Shown piece by piece: positions 27,876 through 36,210 of a stretch of 64,000 bases of DNA (the stretch's first letter is position 1; each line of letters opens with the position of its first letter). The position numbers and the translations under genes were made by a program. The stretch comes from Symbiodinium natans. Its lineage: Eukaryota; Sar; Dinophyceae; Suessiales; Symbiodiniaceae. The stretch covers positions 62,001 to 126,000 of the forward strand of contig CAJNDS010002599.1 of the NCBI GenBank assembly GCA_905221605.1. The letters are read 5' to 3'. The notes beneath the pieces are model-generated. The model saw nothing but the letters and a program-made list of their open reading frames with translations, did no database searches and was not told the DNA's origin.

Positions 27876-29195
27876 ATGCCGCGTATTACCGTCATTGTGC
27901 GTTCCTCCAGCTGTTCTAGATCTAGGTCTAGAACCAGGAGACACAAATCAAAGAAGAAGAGCCGGAGACATCGCTCTACTTCTAGCCGAGATCGACAAGT
28001 TCATCATAGATCTTATCCAAGTAGCATGTTGGCTTTGCCAGCTCCGGCGTACAATTATCCGCCTGCTCCGGCGTACAATTATCCGCCGGTACAATGGTTT
28101 GGGCCTTCTGCACATTCAACAGCGCCCGCTTTGCATATGCCAATGGCTTCTTCAGCAGCAGTTTCACCACCGCCGGGAACGTGGTTTTTTCCTTCAAGCG
28201 ATGCAACCAGCAGTAATTTTTTAGGTCTTTCTGCTTCGTTGACGGATTCGGTTAGTTGCATCAGTCCTTCTAATTTTGGTAGTTTGCGCCTGTTTCTTGA
28301 GACCTACGTACCCTTTTCTGGATCTTGCAGTCCTGTTGGAAAGCCCGATGACGTGATGTATGAACTTTCGCAAGCTCATGAGACAACGATACCTTACAAT
28401 CTTCCTGCAATGGGCACTTTCTTGGTATCAGCGATCAGAGATGAGGATTGGCATTCTGTGGATCTATTCGCTACCAATACTCTACAGAATCGCAAGCAGT
28501 GGCTTTTACCTTTGTTGGCAAAAGTCAAAGATGTCACCTACACTCTGTTTGAGCAAGCTCGTGGTGATCTAATGCGACTTTTTCCTGCGAATGCAGTAGT
28601 TTCTGACATTGCAATCAAGCCACTTTTGACCTTTCTTCATGCAGTCATTGTCAATGGTTTGCGGATTCCAGACATTTTCTCTGCTGCAACGTGCCATCGA
28701 ATGGATGACACTGTACTTTGGCTGATTCGTTCCGAAGCTTTTCCGGGTCCGGTTACTGCACATTTGGAGGGTCATGCTGATTTTTCGCACTATACCTTTT
28801 GGCATATTGCTGGAGTGGAAGCAGTCTTTGGCATTATGAACACTGGTTTTGTGTTACCGACCACCAACGACGGTATATGTCTCCCTGATGATTTGCCTGT
28901 TCAAGGTTTCTTTGCAAGAGTGAGACATTTCGGCTCCCCAATTTCTCATTCGGACTTGGTTGCTGAATCATTGAAACTCCATAAGCACCCAAAGAATGTC
29001 TGTGGTGTTGCGTTTTCTGGCAAGATTTTTGGTGCCCATGTGAAGACCAACCGCAGTTCAACTTGGTTGGAAAGCTTTCTTGTTCCGAAAGCGGGCTTGG
29101 TCAAGAGTGCGTCTACGGACAAACGATGGTGTATGCGCATGGATTTGCCAAGGATCACCCATGTATGTCTCACAAGCTCGGCTTTGTCTGCGTAG
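27876..29195 (+). CDS. ORF1: SR-rich protein, 439 aa
   Basis: First long ORF of the element, ATG at 27876 just after a pyrimidine run and AG (27872-27873). Residues 9-45 are an arginine/serine/lysine-rich segment (SRSRSRTRRHKSKKK), typical of SR-like RNA-binding or nuclear-localised proteins. A duplicated APAYNYPP follows at about 55-70. The rest is a globular domain of about 290 residues that I do not recognise. Around residues 306-345, FWHIAGVEAVFGIMNTGF then VQGFFARVRHFG has the 'W-H...I...G-F...F-F-A' look of ADP-ribosyltransferase-fold proteins, but this is only an eye match. It may serve as a Gag-like nucleic-acid chaperone; the role is inferred. Confidence 0.75.
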   Translation: MPRITVIVRSSSCSRSRSRTRRHKSKKKSRRHRSTSSRDRQVHHRSYPSSMLALPAPAYNYPPAPAYNYPPVQWFGPSAHSTAPALHMPMASSAAVSPPPGTWFFPSSDATSSNFLGLSASLTDSVSCISPSNFGSLRLFLETYVPFSGSCSPVGKPDDVMYELSQAHETTIPYNLPAMGTFLVSAIRDEDWHSVDLFATNTLQNRKQWLLPLLAKVKDVTYTLFEQARGDLMRLFPANAVVSDIAIKPLLTFLHAVIVNGLRIPDIFSAATCHRMDDTVLWLIRSEAFPGPVTAHLEGHADFSHYTFWHIAGVEAVFGIMNTGFVLPTTNDGICLPDDLPVQGFFARVRHFGSPISHSDLVAESLKLHKHPKNVCGVAFSGKIFGAHVKTNRSSTWLESFLVPKAGLVKSASTDKRWCMRMDLPRITHVCLTSSALSA

Positions 29196-29238
29196 TGTGC
29201 AGCTAGGTTTGCGGACCTTACAGTTTCACCCTTAGCCA

Positions 29239-29490
29239 ATGAATGAAGATTCTGATCAGCGTTCTGCAGTTCATAATGACCTTGCGCAAGAGTTTTTGCT
29301 GTGCACTTTTCGAGCAGTCCTATATGGCATGTTGTATGCTTACCTACTGCGCCACTTTATTGACTTTTCGGTTCAATCTAGCTCTTCTGCTTTGTTGATT
29401 TGGAGAGTTTTCGCTCTGTTGATTAGAAGACTTCTTACGCCATGTCTGGAGTCAATTCCCGGGACATTCTACAAATCATTCAAGAGTTGA
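29239..29490 (+). CDS. ORF2: small hydrophobic protein, 83 aa
   Basis: ATG at 29239 follows CAGTTTCACCCTTAG. Two hydrophobic stretches (about residues 20-44 and 50-67, FRAVLYGMLYAYLL and ALLIWRVFALLI) predict membrane segments. It overlaps the start of ORF3 by 49 nt in a different frame. It could be a genuine small membrane ORF or an out-of-frame shadow; its position in the ORF series and a good ATG favour the former. Confidence 0.4.
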   Translation: MNEDSDQRSAVHNDLAQEFLLCTFRAVLYGMLYAYLLRHFIDFSVQSSSSALLIWRVFALLIRRLLTPCLESIPGTFYKSFKS

Positions 29491-29915
29491 GTCCTGGCAA
29501 TCGCCAAGCTCTATACCGAATTGTGGTGAGTGCATCTACGAATCCTACTGTAGGCCGACTAGTTTCTCGGCTTCGTGCACAAATCGATCAAGACGTTGCA
29601 GATGCTATCAATCAGGCTTCTGCGTCACGTTCTTCTTCCAGTTCGGGATGTACTAACAACTTTGAGGGTCATGAGCCGGTGGTACCGAAGCTTCCTGCTG
29701 TTCCGCCACCTCCACTTCCTCCTCCTAGTACACCTCCACCTACGTCCGGTGTTCGACCTGTTGGAGTCAGCATGTGGCCTCCGACAGCAACAACAGTAGG
29801 TACTTCTAGTACTGAGCACGTGGCCGGTCATCATGTTTCCAGTGTGCCTTCTAAAGCTCGTCCAGCTAGTCTCACCAGTAGGCGTGATCGCAGTAGGTCC
29901 CCACGTAGGTCATAA
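29442..29915 (+). CDS. ORF3: proline-rich protein with RS tail, 157 aa
   Basis: ATG at 29442. The N-terminal 60 residues (SGVNSRDILQIIQELSPGNR) look helical. Residues about 60-70 are Ser-rich, 80-105 are Pro-rich (PPPPLPPPSTPPPTS), and the C-terminus ends RRDRSRSPRRS, an RS tail like that of ORF1. The shared RS signature suggests both proteins associate with RNA or with each other. No family recognised. Confidence 0.65.
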   Translation: MSGVNSRDILQIIQELSPGNRQALYRIVVSASTNPTVGRLVSRLRAQIDQDVADAINQASASRSSSSSGCTNNFEGHEPVVPKLPAVPPPPLPPPSTPPPTSGVRPVGVSMWPPTATTVGTSSTEHVAGHHVSSVPSKARPASLTSRRDRSRSPRRS

Positions 29916-29951
29916 TTCGGCTGTGATGGATGATCTTCCTTTTGGCGTAAA

Positions 29952-30089
29952 ATGATCACCTATGCCCTCGTCTATGCATTAGAAGCTGGTATGTCTGTTT
30001 GTGCTGCCGCCGCAATGATCTTTCCAATTCATGTACGTTTGTGTTTTGGCTTAGGTGGTGTAGCTGCTGTTGTGTTCCCGACACCCTAG
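29952..30089 (+). CDS. ORF4: very small hydrophobic ORF, 45 aa
   Basis: ATG at 29952 to TAG at 30087-30089. MITYALVYALEAGMSVCAAA then a second hydrophobic stretch ending VVFPTP. It fills the gap between ORF3 and ORF5 with 18 nt to the next ATG. One or two membrane spans are likely. Existence is inferred from packing only. Confidence 0.3.
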   Translation: MITYALVYALEAGMSVCAAAAMIFPIHVRLCFGLGGVAAVVFPTP

Positions 30090-30107
30090 GACTTGATAGT
30101 TTTGGAC

Positions 30108-30593
30108 ATGTCGTTTCGAGGATCTTCCGGAACCTATGGGCGTTCATGGTCATCCAATTCTTGGAGTGAGCAGTCATCCAGACCTTGGAATGAGCAATCT
30201 TCTCATTCTTGGACTCCTGACAAAAAACCTCGAAACTATGACGAGCCTTGGTCACCTCATGGGAAGCCTGAACATTCTTTGCAACTTCCCAAGGAGTTTC
30301 AGACCAACTCAGAGTACTATGACACTACTGAAGTTGGTGGCAAGGCTTTGCCCAGGAAGGTTCTGATGACACAATGGACCTCAAAGTGTTCTTTTGCTGG
30401 TCGTGACATTTCAGACATCAGGCTTCATGAGGTTTGTTGGCAAGGATGGAAAAATTGGCATCTTCGTCTTTTGAGTGCTGGACAATTTTTAACTGTTGTG
30501 TTTTGCCGCCGTGTTAGTGAAGCAGTGTTTGTCAGTCAGCTGCTTTCAGCAATTCGTGAACGCCGTTGGGACCTAGATCAAGTAGCAGCCTGA
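30108..30593 (+). CDS. ORF5a: Ser/Trp-rich N-terminus plus conserved-looking domain, 161 aa
   Basis: ATG at 30108 (MSFRGSSGTYGRSW...). Residues 1-50 contain repeated S-W-(S/N)-E-Q-S-S units; the rest (KVLMTQWTSKCSFAGRDISD ... LLSAIRERRWDLDQVAA) looks globular. It stops at TGA 30591-30593, but the same frame stays open for another 417 nt with coding-like sequence, so ORF5a and ORF5b were probably one protein or are joined by UGA readthrough/recoding. No family recognised. Confidence 0.65.
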   Translation: MSFRGSSGTYGRSWSSNSWSEQSSRPWNEQSSHSWTPDKKPRNYDEPWSPHGKPEHSLQLPKEFQTNSEYYDTTEVGGKALPRKVLMTQWTSKCSFAGRDISDIRLHEVCWQGWKNWHLRLLSAGQFLTVVFCRRVSEAVFVSQLLSAIRERRWDLDQVAA

Positions 30594-31216
30594 CTTACAG
30601 CTCATCAAAAACAAGACGGTGAGCAAATTCTTCCAGTAGCGGAACGTTCTTCTCCTTTTGCCGACAATGTTAAAGTCCAGAACTCGCATCGCATGGCTCA
30701 GTTTGTTTTGCAGAAGTTGGAGCCTTTTGCCGACACTGGATCGGGCAGCGACAAAGATCGCAAGATTCAGGATCTAGAGCGGCAGCTAGAGGAAGCTAGG
30801 TCTTCTGCCATGAAGCGTTCGGCTACCCCGAATCCTTCCGTTGCTGAACCTTCAAGCAAGCGCCGCGTTACTGCCAAGAGCAGTGCCGTGTCTTCCGATC
30901 GACTTCGTGCTTATGTTGTTGGTGACCAGCCTCCTTCGGCTCGCCCATTGTTGACTTCTTCCCCCAAGGCGGTTACCCCGCAAAGGTTCAAGCTTGGATT
31001 AATGGTCTGAAGAATGTTTCTGCTGCTCAGAAAAAGCAGATTCAGCAGGCGCAGCAGTTTTGCGAGAACATTCTGTCGTCTTTGACGGAAGAAGAAGTGG
31101 CTGTGCTTCCAGATCGTGCTGCAGCATATGGTCTGCCAGTTTCACTCGCTGCCAAGTGCAAACCTTTGGAGTTGGTTCGCGTCATTTCGGTTGCAGTGCA
31201 TTTGGCAGAAGTCTGA
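30594..31216 (+). CDS. ORF5b: continuation with coiled coil, needs a -1 frame change
   Basis: In frame with ORF5a after the TGA; an internal ATG at 30693 could also start it. RKIQDLERQLEEARSSAMKR is a short coiled coil. This frame ends at TGA 31008-31010, but coding-like sequence continues in the -1 frame from about 30965 (AWINGLKNVSAAQKKQIQQA ... VRVISVAVHLAEV) to TGA 31214-31216. The overlap window 30963-30992 includes CCCCCAAGG and CCCCGCAAAGG, where slippage or an indel could lie. It ends 9 nt before the RT ORF ATG and in the same frame as it. Confidence 0.55.
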
Positions 31217-31225
31217 CTATCACCT

Positions 31226-33952
31226 ATGAATGGACAATCTTCTCGACCCTTCGACTGGAGTGACTTGCAATCAGTCTTATTCAGTATGATGGCCCTTCTT
31301 CAATGCTGTTTTTATCATGAGATTGAGTATGCGTTACGTATTCCACTGAGAGTCCTTGCAGCATGGTTTTTCTTTTGTTCAGTTAGATGGTCTCAATCTA
31401 GTTCGCAGCTGATGAAATCCTGGGTAAAACGCACCAGTCATTTTGTGGGTCTTTCTTTTGGTGAGTTCTACGAACTCTTTCAGACACCATTCGTGGTCTA
31501 CGCGATCCTGGCGCCTATGTCAAAACAGCCGATGTCTGATCACAGCAGTATTCTACACAGTCGATTATGTTACGTTGGCAGTACGTGGGTTTCAGTACAT
31601 GACCGTCATGATGTTCGCTGGAGGAAGCTTCGTATACTTCAACAAGATCAAGTTACTAATTGTGAGTTGGTGATGCTTTTCTGGCATTCCCGGAACTGTT
31701 TTCATGACTACGTCATTTTCCCCATCAAGCAGTGCTCTGATGCAGTTTCCACCCGTGCAGTTGAATATCAATTTATTCAACTTTGGCAACCCAGATTCAA
31801 TCATCCTTGGATTCTTCGTCTCAATCCCACAAATCCTGGTCGTACCGCTACCTTGATGACCTTTTCTTCTCTCTTTGCTACTCCTGGTCAACGATTGTGG
31901 CAAAAAGTTCGTCGCCGATTGCGTACAATTCGGCAACAAGGTTTTTACAAAGAATCTCTCCTTCGACCAGAACAAGCATGGCACATCCTCATGGTTCTCT
32001 CTTCTGACAATGAAGCCTCTTTTCGTATGTCAACCCGACTACGCTCTTCTGAGTTTCACCACCTACATCTTTATGCTTTGTTTCGACTTGCCAATCATTG
32101 TGATGATCCTCCACGCACCAAGCTACGCAGTATTATTCGCCGTGCCTTGGAGTTCCGAAAGATGCCGGTGCCCAAAGCCAATGTGCCACTTGTGATACCT
32201 TTCTTGGCGACGCCTAATTTTTCTTCACAAGTACGGGGTTTTTTAAATCGACTGGTCAAGCAACAGTATGACTATCTTGTTCCGTTTCACCTGCCCCTCA
32301 CAAAGCCTGTTGCTGGAAAGCATCGTACAGTGCAACAATTATTGTACAATCATCTTGCTCGTACCGCTACATGGACTTGGGATGTTGCCCCTCATTGTCC
32401 TTGTGCTCGATTCCGTACTGATCATCCAGAAGTACAGGTTACCAATGGACATGTAGCTTCCCCTGCAAGACTTCTTCAAGTTTCCAAACGGCTACGTAAT
32501 ATTTTGTCCCATTCCACTTCTTCACAGGTATTCCCTAGTCGGGAGAAGTACATTGCCGAAAGTTCTGGTATTGTCGTACGATGGTGCAAAAAAGTAGGCC
32601 TCTTCAATTTCTTGGAACATGATTGGAGGGAGTTTATTCTTCAGCTTTGGCCCCGACATGTGCATTTTGCATGGGAGACCATCAAGATGAAGGACATTCA
32701 ATTCCTACGTGGGCTTTTATCCGAAGTTGTGGTTCATGGACGAGATCATGCTCTAGGAGAATGCCATGTTTTCTGTCCCAAGTTTCTTTGGGATGTTCAG
32801 CGATCCACCTTTGGTGATTTGAAGGTGTATCGACCATTGCCTTTTTCAGTCGCCCAAGCTGAACAGCATTTACTTTCACGGACCAAGGCCAGATGGCTAC
32901 AACGATATGCCTGGGGCATTAATACTAGAACCTCGTCGTTACCGATTGCGTATCTCCTTTTGAAGAAAAAGAAGTAGTATGCCGGTGCAAGACCTATCAT
33001 CAGTTATTCTTTCTTCGTATTTGCCAAGCTTTTTCGAGCAGTTGCCATCGTCCTAGATCTTCTTCTACGAGAATGTGCACCACAATCTTTTGGCTTGGAT
33101 TCTTTTCCTAGGATGATGCAGAAGTTGATCGACTTCCTTGCAAGCGTACCTATTGATGCACGACTTCGGACTTTCAATCAGGATTTGGTTGGTTTTTTCA
33201 CGTCCATGCCAGTTGATCGCATTCTACTTGCTGTTCAATGGCTTGTTGGAAGGTTTCAAGAGTTGCACTTCGTGGATTTTGACACCTATGTCTTTTCGGT
33301 TTCCCTTACTGAGAAGGACACCAAGCTCAGAGTTTGGAAAGGACGTCCCCGAAAAGCTGGCCAGAAGATGTACACCATTGCATTGAAAGACATTGTTCCT
33401 CTCTGCCAACTTAGCTGTTCGACTTCTTTCTTTCACATTCTGAACCGAGTTTTTTGTCAACAACGTGGAGCAGCTATCGGCAACCAAATCAGTCCTATGC
33501 TAGCCGCTGTATCGGTCAGCTACATTGAACAACAATGGATGGATCGTTTTCAATCTTTGGTTGCATCACAATGCTTTTGCTGTTTGCGCTATGTAGATAA
33601 TCGATTGGTGCTGTTAGATCAATCTCTCTTACGTCATGCGGCAGTTCGACAGTTTCTTTCTGACCACTTTTACGTTTCACCAGTTGAATTAGAAGCTGTA
33701 GATTCTGCTAATGCACAATGTGAGTTCCTAGGATTCGATGTCATTACGTCACCTTCTCTAGCGTTGAAGTTCATTATGACCTCTGAAGAATGGAGGTTCA
33801 AGCTACCATCTTCTGCAGGCACACCTTCTCAAAAGAAGGCTCTGTACAACAGTAGAAAAGCCTTCATCAACAAGTATGTTTGGCCTCATGAACTCAAGCA
33901 GAGTCAGCTTCAGGACCTTCAGCAGTTGTTTTCCAGACGAGGGGTGGTGTAA
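31226..33952 (+). CDS. GIY-YIG-like endonuclease / Penelope-type reverse transcriptase, ~908 codons, one internal TAG
   Basis: ATG at 31226. Residues 14-53 are hydrophobic. A GIY-YIG-like region lies at about 108-195: CYVGST (115-120), DRHDVRWRKL, Glu180 in AVEYQFIQLW, then PRFN. The linker holds HCPCARF (C-x-C, 391-393) and NGHVASPARLL. RT motifs: LLLKKKK (577-583), TAG at codon 584, ARPIIS (588-593), motif A FNQDLVGFF (Asp653), a long A-to-B insertion consistent with the telomerase-like fingers insertion, QRGAAIGNQISP (746-757), YVDN (789-792) and CEFLGF (to 837). YVDN replaces the usual YVDD. The frame is otherwise open from end to end on both sides of the TAG, so the stop is a recent mutation or is read through. 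It would reverse-transcribe and integrate the element. Confidence 0.85.
32975..32977 (+). other. In-frame TAG between RT fingers motifs
   Basis: Lies between KKKK and YAGARPIIS, inside the conserved fingers region, so translation ending here would remove all catalytic motifs. One C-to-T change from CAG would explain it. Confidence 0.9.
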
Positions 33953-34049
33953 AAGAGTTGTTGAGCTTCTGTTAGTGCAACAGTTTCTTGTTTTTTGAAC
34001 TGAGATCTGATTGTTACAAGGTCTTTTTTCTCTCGAGCTGTAGTGTGCG

Positions 34050-34481
34050 ATGTCTTCTGATTCTTGTAATTCCGCCTTGTTCCCCCTTGCACCATTGGAA
34101 AGATGGATTCAGTTCACTCAGACCGAGATCATTGGCATCAGAGGAGATTTGGAGCAGACAAAATCCTCCATGCAAGCTGCTCAGACCATTCAGATTCAAC
34201 AGATTACTTCTTTGCAGGCTCAACTGGATGATCTAAAACGGGCCAATCAAGAAACACGAGATCGTCTTCACCTTTTCCGAGCTGAAGTGAGTGATTGTAT
34301 GTCTGCGCTGCAATTTCGTGTAGACAATCCTGAACGATCCAACCGGACATTTCTAGATGATGTCGCACTTTTAGGACAGCGTTTGAACGAGATCATTGCT
34401 CTTACCAAGAATCTTTGTGAAGAGCTACATCAGAACTTTCCCAATTCGACTAGTTTGAGCGATCTGGATGCAATTAGGTGA
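34050..34481 (+). CDS. ORF7: coiled-coil protein, 143 aa
   Basis: ATG at 34050, preceded by a pyrimidine run (CTTTTTTCTCTC) and AG. Residues about 25-75 (QTEIIGIRGDLEQTKSSMQA ... QAQLDDLKRANQETRDRL) form heptads typical of a parallel coiled coil, and a second helical stretch covers 95-130. It follows the RT ORF by 97 nt. A coiled-coil ORF downstream of RT is unusual for Penelope-like elements; it may oligomerise on element RNA (inference). Confidence 0.65.
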   Translation: MSSDSCNSALFPLAPLERWIQFTQTEIIGIRGDLEQTKSSMQAAQTIQIQQITSLQAQLDDLKRANQETRDRLHLFRAEVSDCMSALQFRVDNPERSNRTFLDDVALLGQRLNEIIALTKNLCEELHQNFPNSTSLSDLDAIR

Positions 34482-34540
34482 CTTCAGATGCAAGGCTGAG
34501 TAATCTTCCAGACAACCGGCATGACCGGTCGTGTGTGTGT

Positions 34541-34791
34541 GGAAACTCTGTTTCCAAGAGTAAACGAATCAATGATGGACGTTCAGCCATGCTATAATGC
34601 AGGGGGCCAGCGCTCTCCCTGGGGGTCGCTGGCCAACGAAGACATCCCCAGGGAGGGGTGAAAACGTACCTGCAATTTTCCGATCAGACAGCTTGATGTT
34701 TCACTCGCTGAGGAATGTATAGAAAAATGAGAGTGTGCTCATTCGATTTCTTGAAATGACAACCCCGTTGAGGGAAATGCCATATGTGTGT
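34541..34791 (+). repeat. Right pseudo-LTR of the Penelope-like element
   Basis: Second copy of the terminal repeat, preceded by a 10-nt (GT) tract and followed by GT dinucleotides to 34810. Because both borders are GT repeats, a target-site duplication cannot be delimited. Confidence 0.95.
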
Positions 34792-34889
34792 GTGTGTGTG
34801 TGTGTGTGTGTCCCATCACTGCTGCCACCTCCTGCACAAAGCCAGCCCTAAGTCAGCAAGTGAGCTCCGACAATCAGGGTTGCGGGGAT

Positions 34890-35015
34890 TCTATAACCCC
34901 TAAACCCGAAACCTTAAGCTCCCAACCCCGAAACCCGAAATCTAAAAACCCCTAACCCCTAACCCCTAACCCCTAACCTTAAACCCTAAACCCTAAACCC
35001 TAAACCCTAAACCCG
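34890..35015. repeat. CCCTAAC/CCCTAAA array
   Basis: Degenerate units sharpening into five perfect CCCTAAA copies. Confidence 0.94.
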
Positions 35016-35023
35016 CAAAGCAT

Positions 35024-35095
35024 CCCGTGGACGCCCCCGGAGGTCTGCGGCCCGAGCTTCGCAGGAACCGCCGAGAAACGCGTGAAGCTCACTTT
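35024..35095 (+). CDS. Exon candidate, FAGTAEK module
   Basis: Frame PWTPPEVCGPSFAGTAEKRV then KLTFWG. C-x-P-x-F-AGTAE parallels the TGTAE patches at 9474 and 55803. Flanked by C-strand (left) and G-strand (35100-35180) arrays. Confidence 0.4.
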
Positions 35096-35099
35096 TTGG

Positions 35100-35190
35100 G
35101 GGGGTTTAGGGTTTAGGGTTTAGGGTTTGGGGTTTGGGGTTTAGGGTTTAGGGTTTAGGGTTTAGTAAGTTAGGGTTTAGGGTTGACCCT
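35100..35190. repeat. TTTAGGG/TTTGGGG array
   Basis: About eleven G-strand heptamers. Confidence 0.95.
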
Positions 35191-35515
35191 TAATCCCTTG
35201 TATTGCCTGATAAATCCATATAAGTTTATAGTTTTTGTAGGACCCCAAACCTCCCCAAGTCCTGGGGTTTGACAGTTTATTCCCTAAAAACGGACACCAC
35301 CGAAGCACGCACTCATCCCTGAATCTGCACCTCCCGAACCCCACACCTTAAACCCTGAATCCTGGAAACCCTGAGCCCTAAACTCCAGAAACCGTAAACC
35401 CCTTGAGATTTTGGAGGGTTTAGGGTTTAGGGTTTCGGGTTTAGGGCTTTGAGGTTTTTGAGCTTTTGAGGTGTTTTAAGGATTAGGGCCGGGTTGAGGG
35501 TTTGTTTCGGTTTAC

Positions 35516-35623
35516 TACTATTTGCTTAAGAACCCCAAAAGAACACAAAACAATCATCCCCATATGCGCCTTAATAAGGAAGAATGTTTTTTTTTGCATT
35601 TTGGGGGTTCTTAAGCAACTGGT
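35516..35623. mobile_element. MITE-like element, family B (clean copy)
   Basis: Inverted ends TTGCTTAAGAACCCCAAAA and TTTTGGGGGTTCTTAAGCAA; interior CCTTAATAAGGAAGAATG plus a T9 run. Other copies: 1555, 12554 and 25120. Confidence 0.8.
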
Positions 35624-35888
35624 GGTTTAGGGCTTTCAGGATCCAGGGTTTAAGACAGTCGGGCTGCAGGTTTAGGGCTTTGGGGCGTTTAGGCCGGGAT
35701 ACCTCAGCCTTCAGGGGCAAAAAGGAGGGCCCTAAATCTTGTTCCCATATAGAACCCCTTTCCATACCTTGTATAGTCCCTAGTATGCCTTAGCAGCCCC
35801 CTGAATAACCCTTAGTACCCCCGAAGGTCCCTTATCAGGGACCCTCCTTTCGTCCCCTTGACAACCCGAACCCTTTGTCGCCCCTCAG

Positions 35889-35931
35889 CGCGTCTCAACG
35901 CGAATCCTAAGTCCTGCGCGCGCTGCAGAAG
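35889..35931 (+). CDS. Exon candidate with CAG acceptor and AAG|GTAGGG donor
   Basis: Between GCCCCTCAG and GTAGGG. Frame RLNANPKSCARCRR has C-x-x-C. Only 43 nt long but both borders fit spliceosomal sites. Confidence 0.33.
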
Positions 35932-35934
35932 GTA

Positions 35935-36155
35935 GGGTTTAGGGCTGAGGGCTGAGGGCTGAGGGCTGAGGGCTTAGGGCTTTAGGGTTTAGGGTTTTAG
36001 GGTTTAGGGTTTAGGCACCCTGACTCCTAAACCCTTGAACCCGAAGCCCTTGAAGCCTGAACCCTGAACCCTAAACCCTAAACCCTAAACCCTAAACCCT
36101 AAACCCTAAACCCTAAACCCTAAACCCTAAACCCTAAACCCTAAACCCTAAACCC
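35935..36155. repeat. GGGCTGA and TTTAGGG units, then CCCTAAA array
   Basis: A short GGGCTGA run (35942-35975), TTTAGGG variants to 36015, then twelve or so perfect CCCTAAA units (36070-36155). Confidence 0.95.
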
Positions 36156-36172
36156 AGCCCTGAGCTACAGGC

Positions 36173-36195
36173 TCTTTGCATCGAGTGTGTAGGCT
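36173..36195 (+). CDS. Micro-exon candidate
   Basis: After GAGCTACAG: ALCIECVG. A 55-bp patch between perfect inverted arrays (36070-36155, 36211-36290). Too short to judge by coding content. Confidence 0.18.
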
Positions 36196-36210
36196 TTGGG
36201 GTTGAGGGTG

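Larger units (their letters stand above)
27074..34791 (+). mobile_element. Multi-ORF Penelope-like retroelement with N-terminal GIY-YIG-like endonuclease
   Basis: Direct terminal repeats (27074-27324 and 34541-34791) enclose about 7.2 kb carrying eight + strand ORFs. The main ORF (31226-33952) combines a GIY-YIG-like region, a C-x-C linker and a reverse transcriptase with RPIIS, motif A, GAAIGNQISP, YVDN and FLGF signatures. This permuted order, pseudo-LTRs and microsatellite targeting are established traits of the Naiad/Chlamys-type N-terminal-endonuclease Penelope-like clade. The extra ORFs are not a known trait of that clade as far as I know. Base composition and telomere-repeat content differ sharply from the flanks: no TTTAGGG units inside. 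Near-identical termini indicate recent insertion. It probably lies in intronic filler. Confidence 0.88.

Noticed and set aside
31592-31984. Minus-strand frames inside the element (e.g. 31592-31984, 28946-29239)
   Set aside because: Shadows of the + strand ORFs, which have recognisable RT/endonuclease motifs or compositional signatures.
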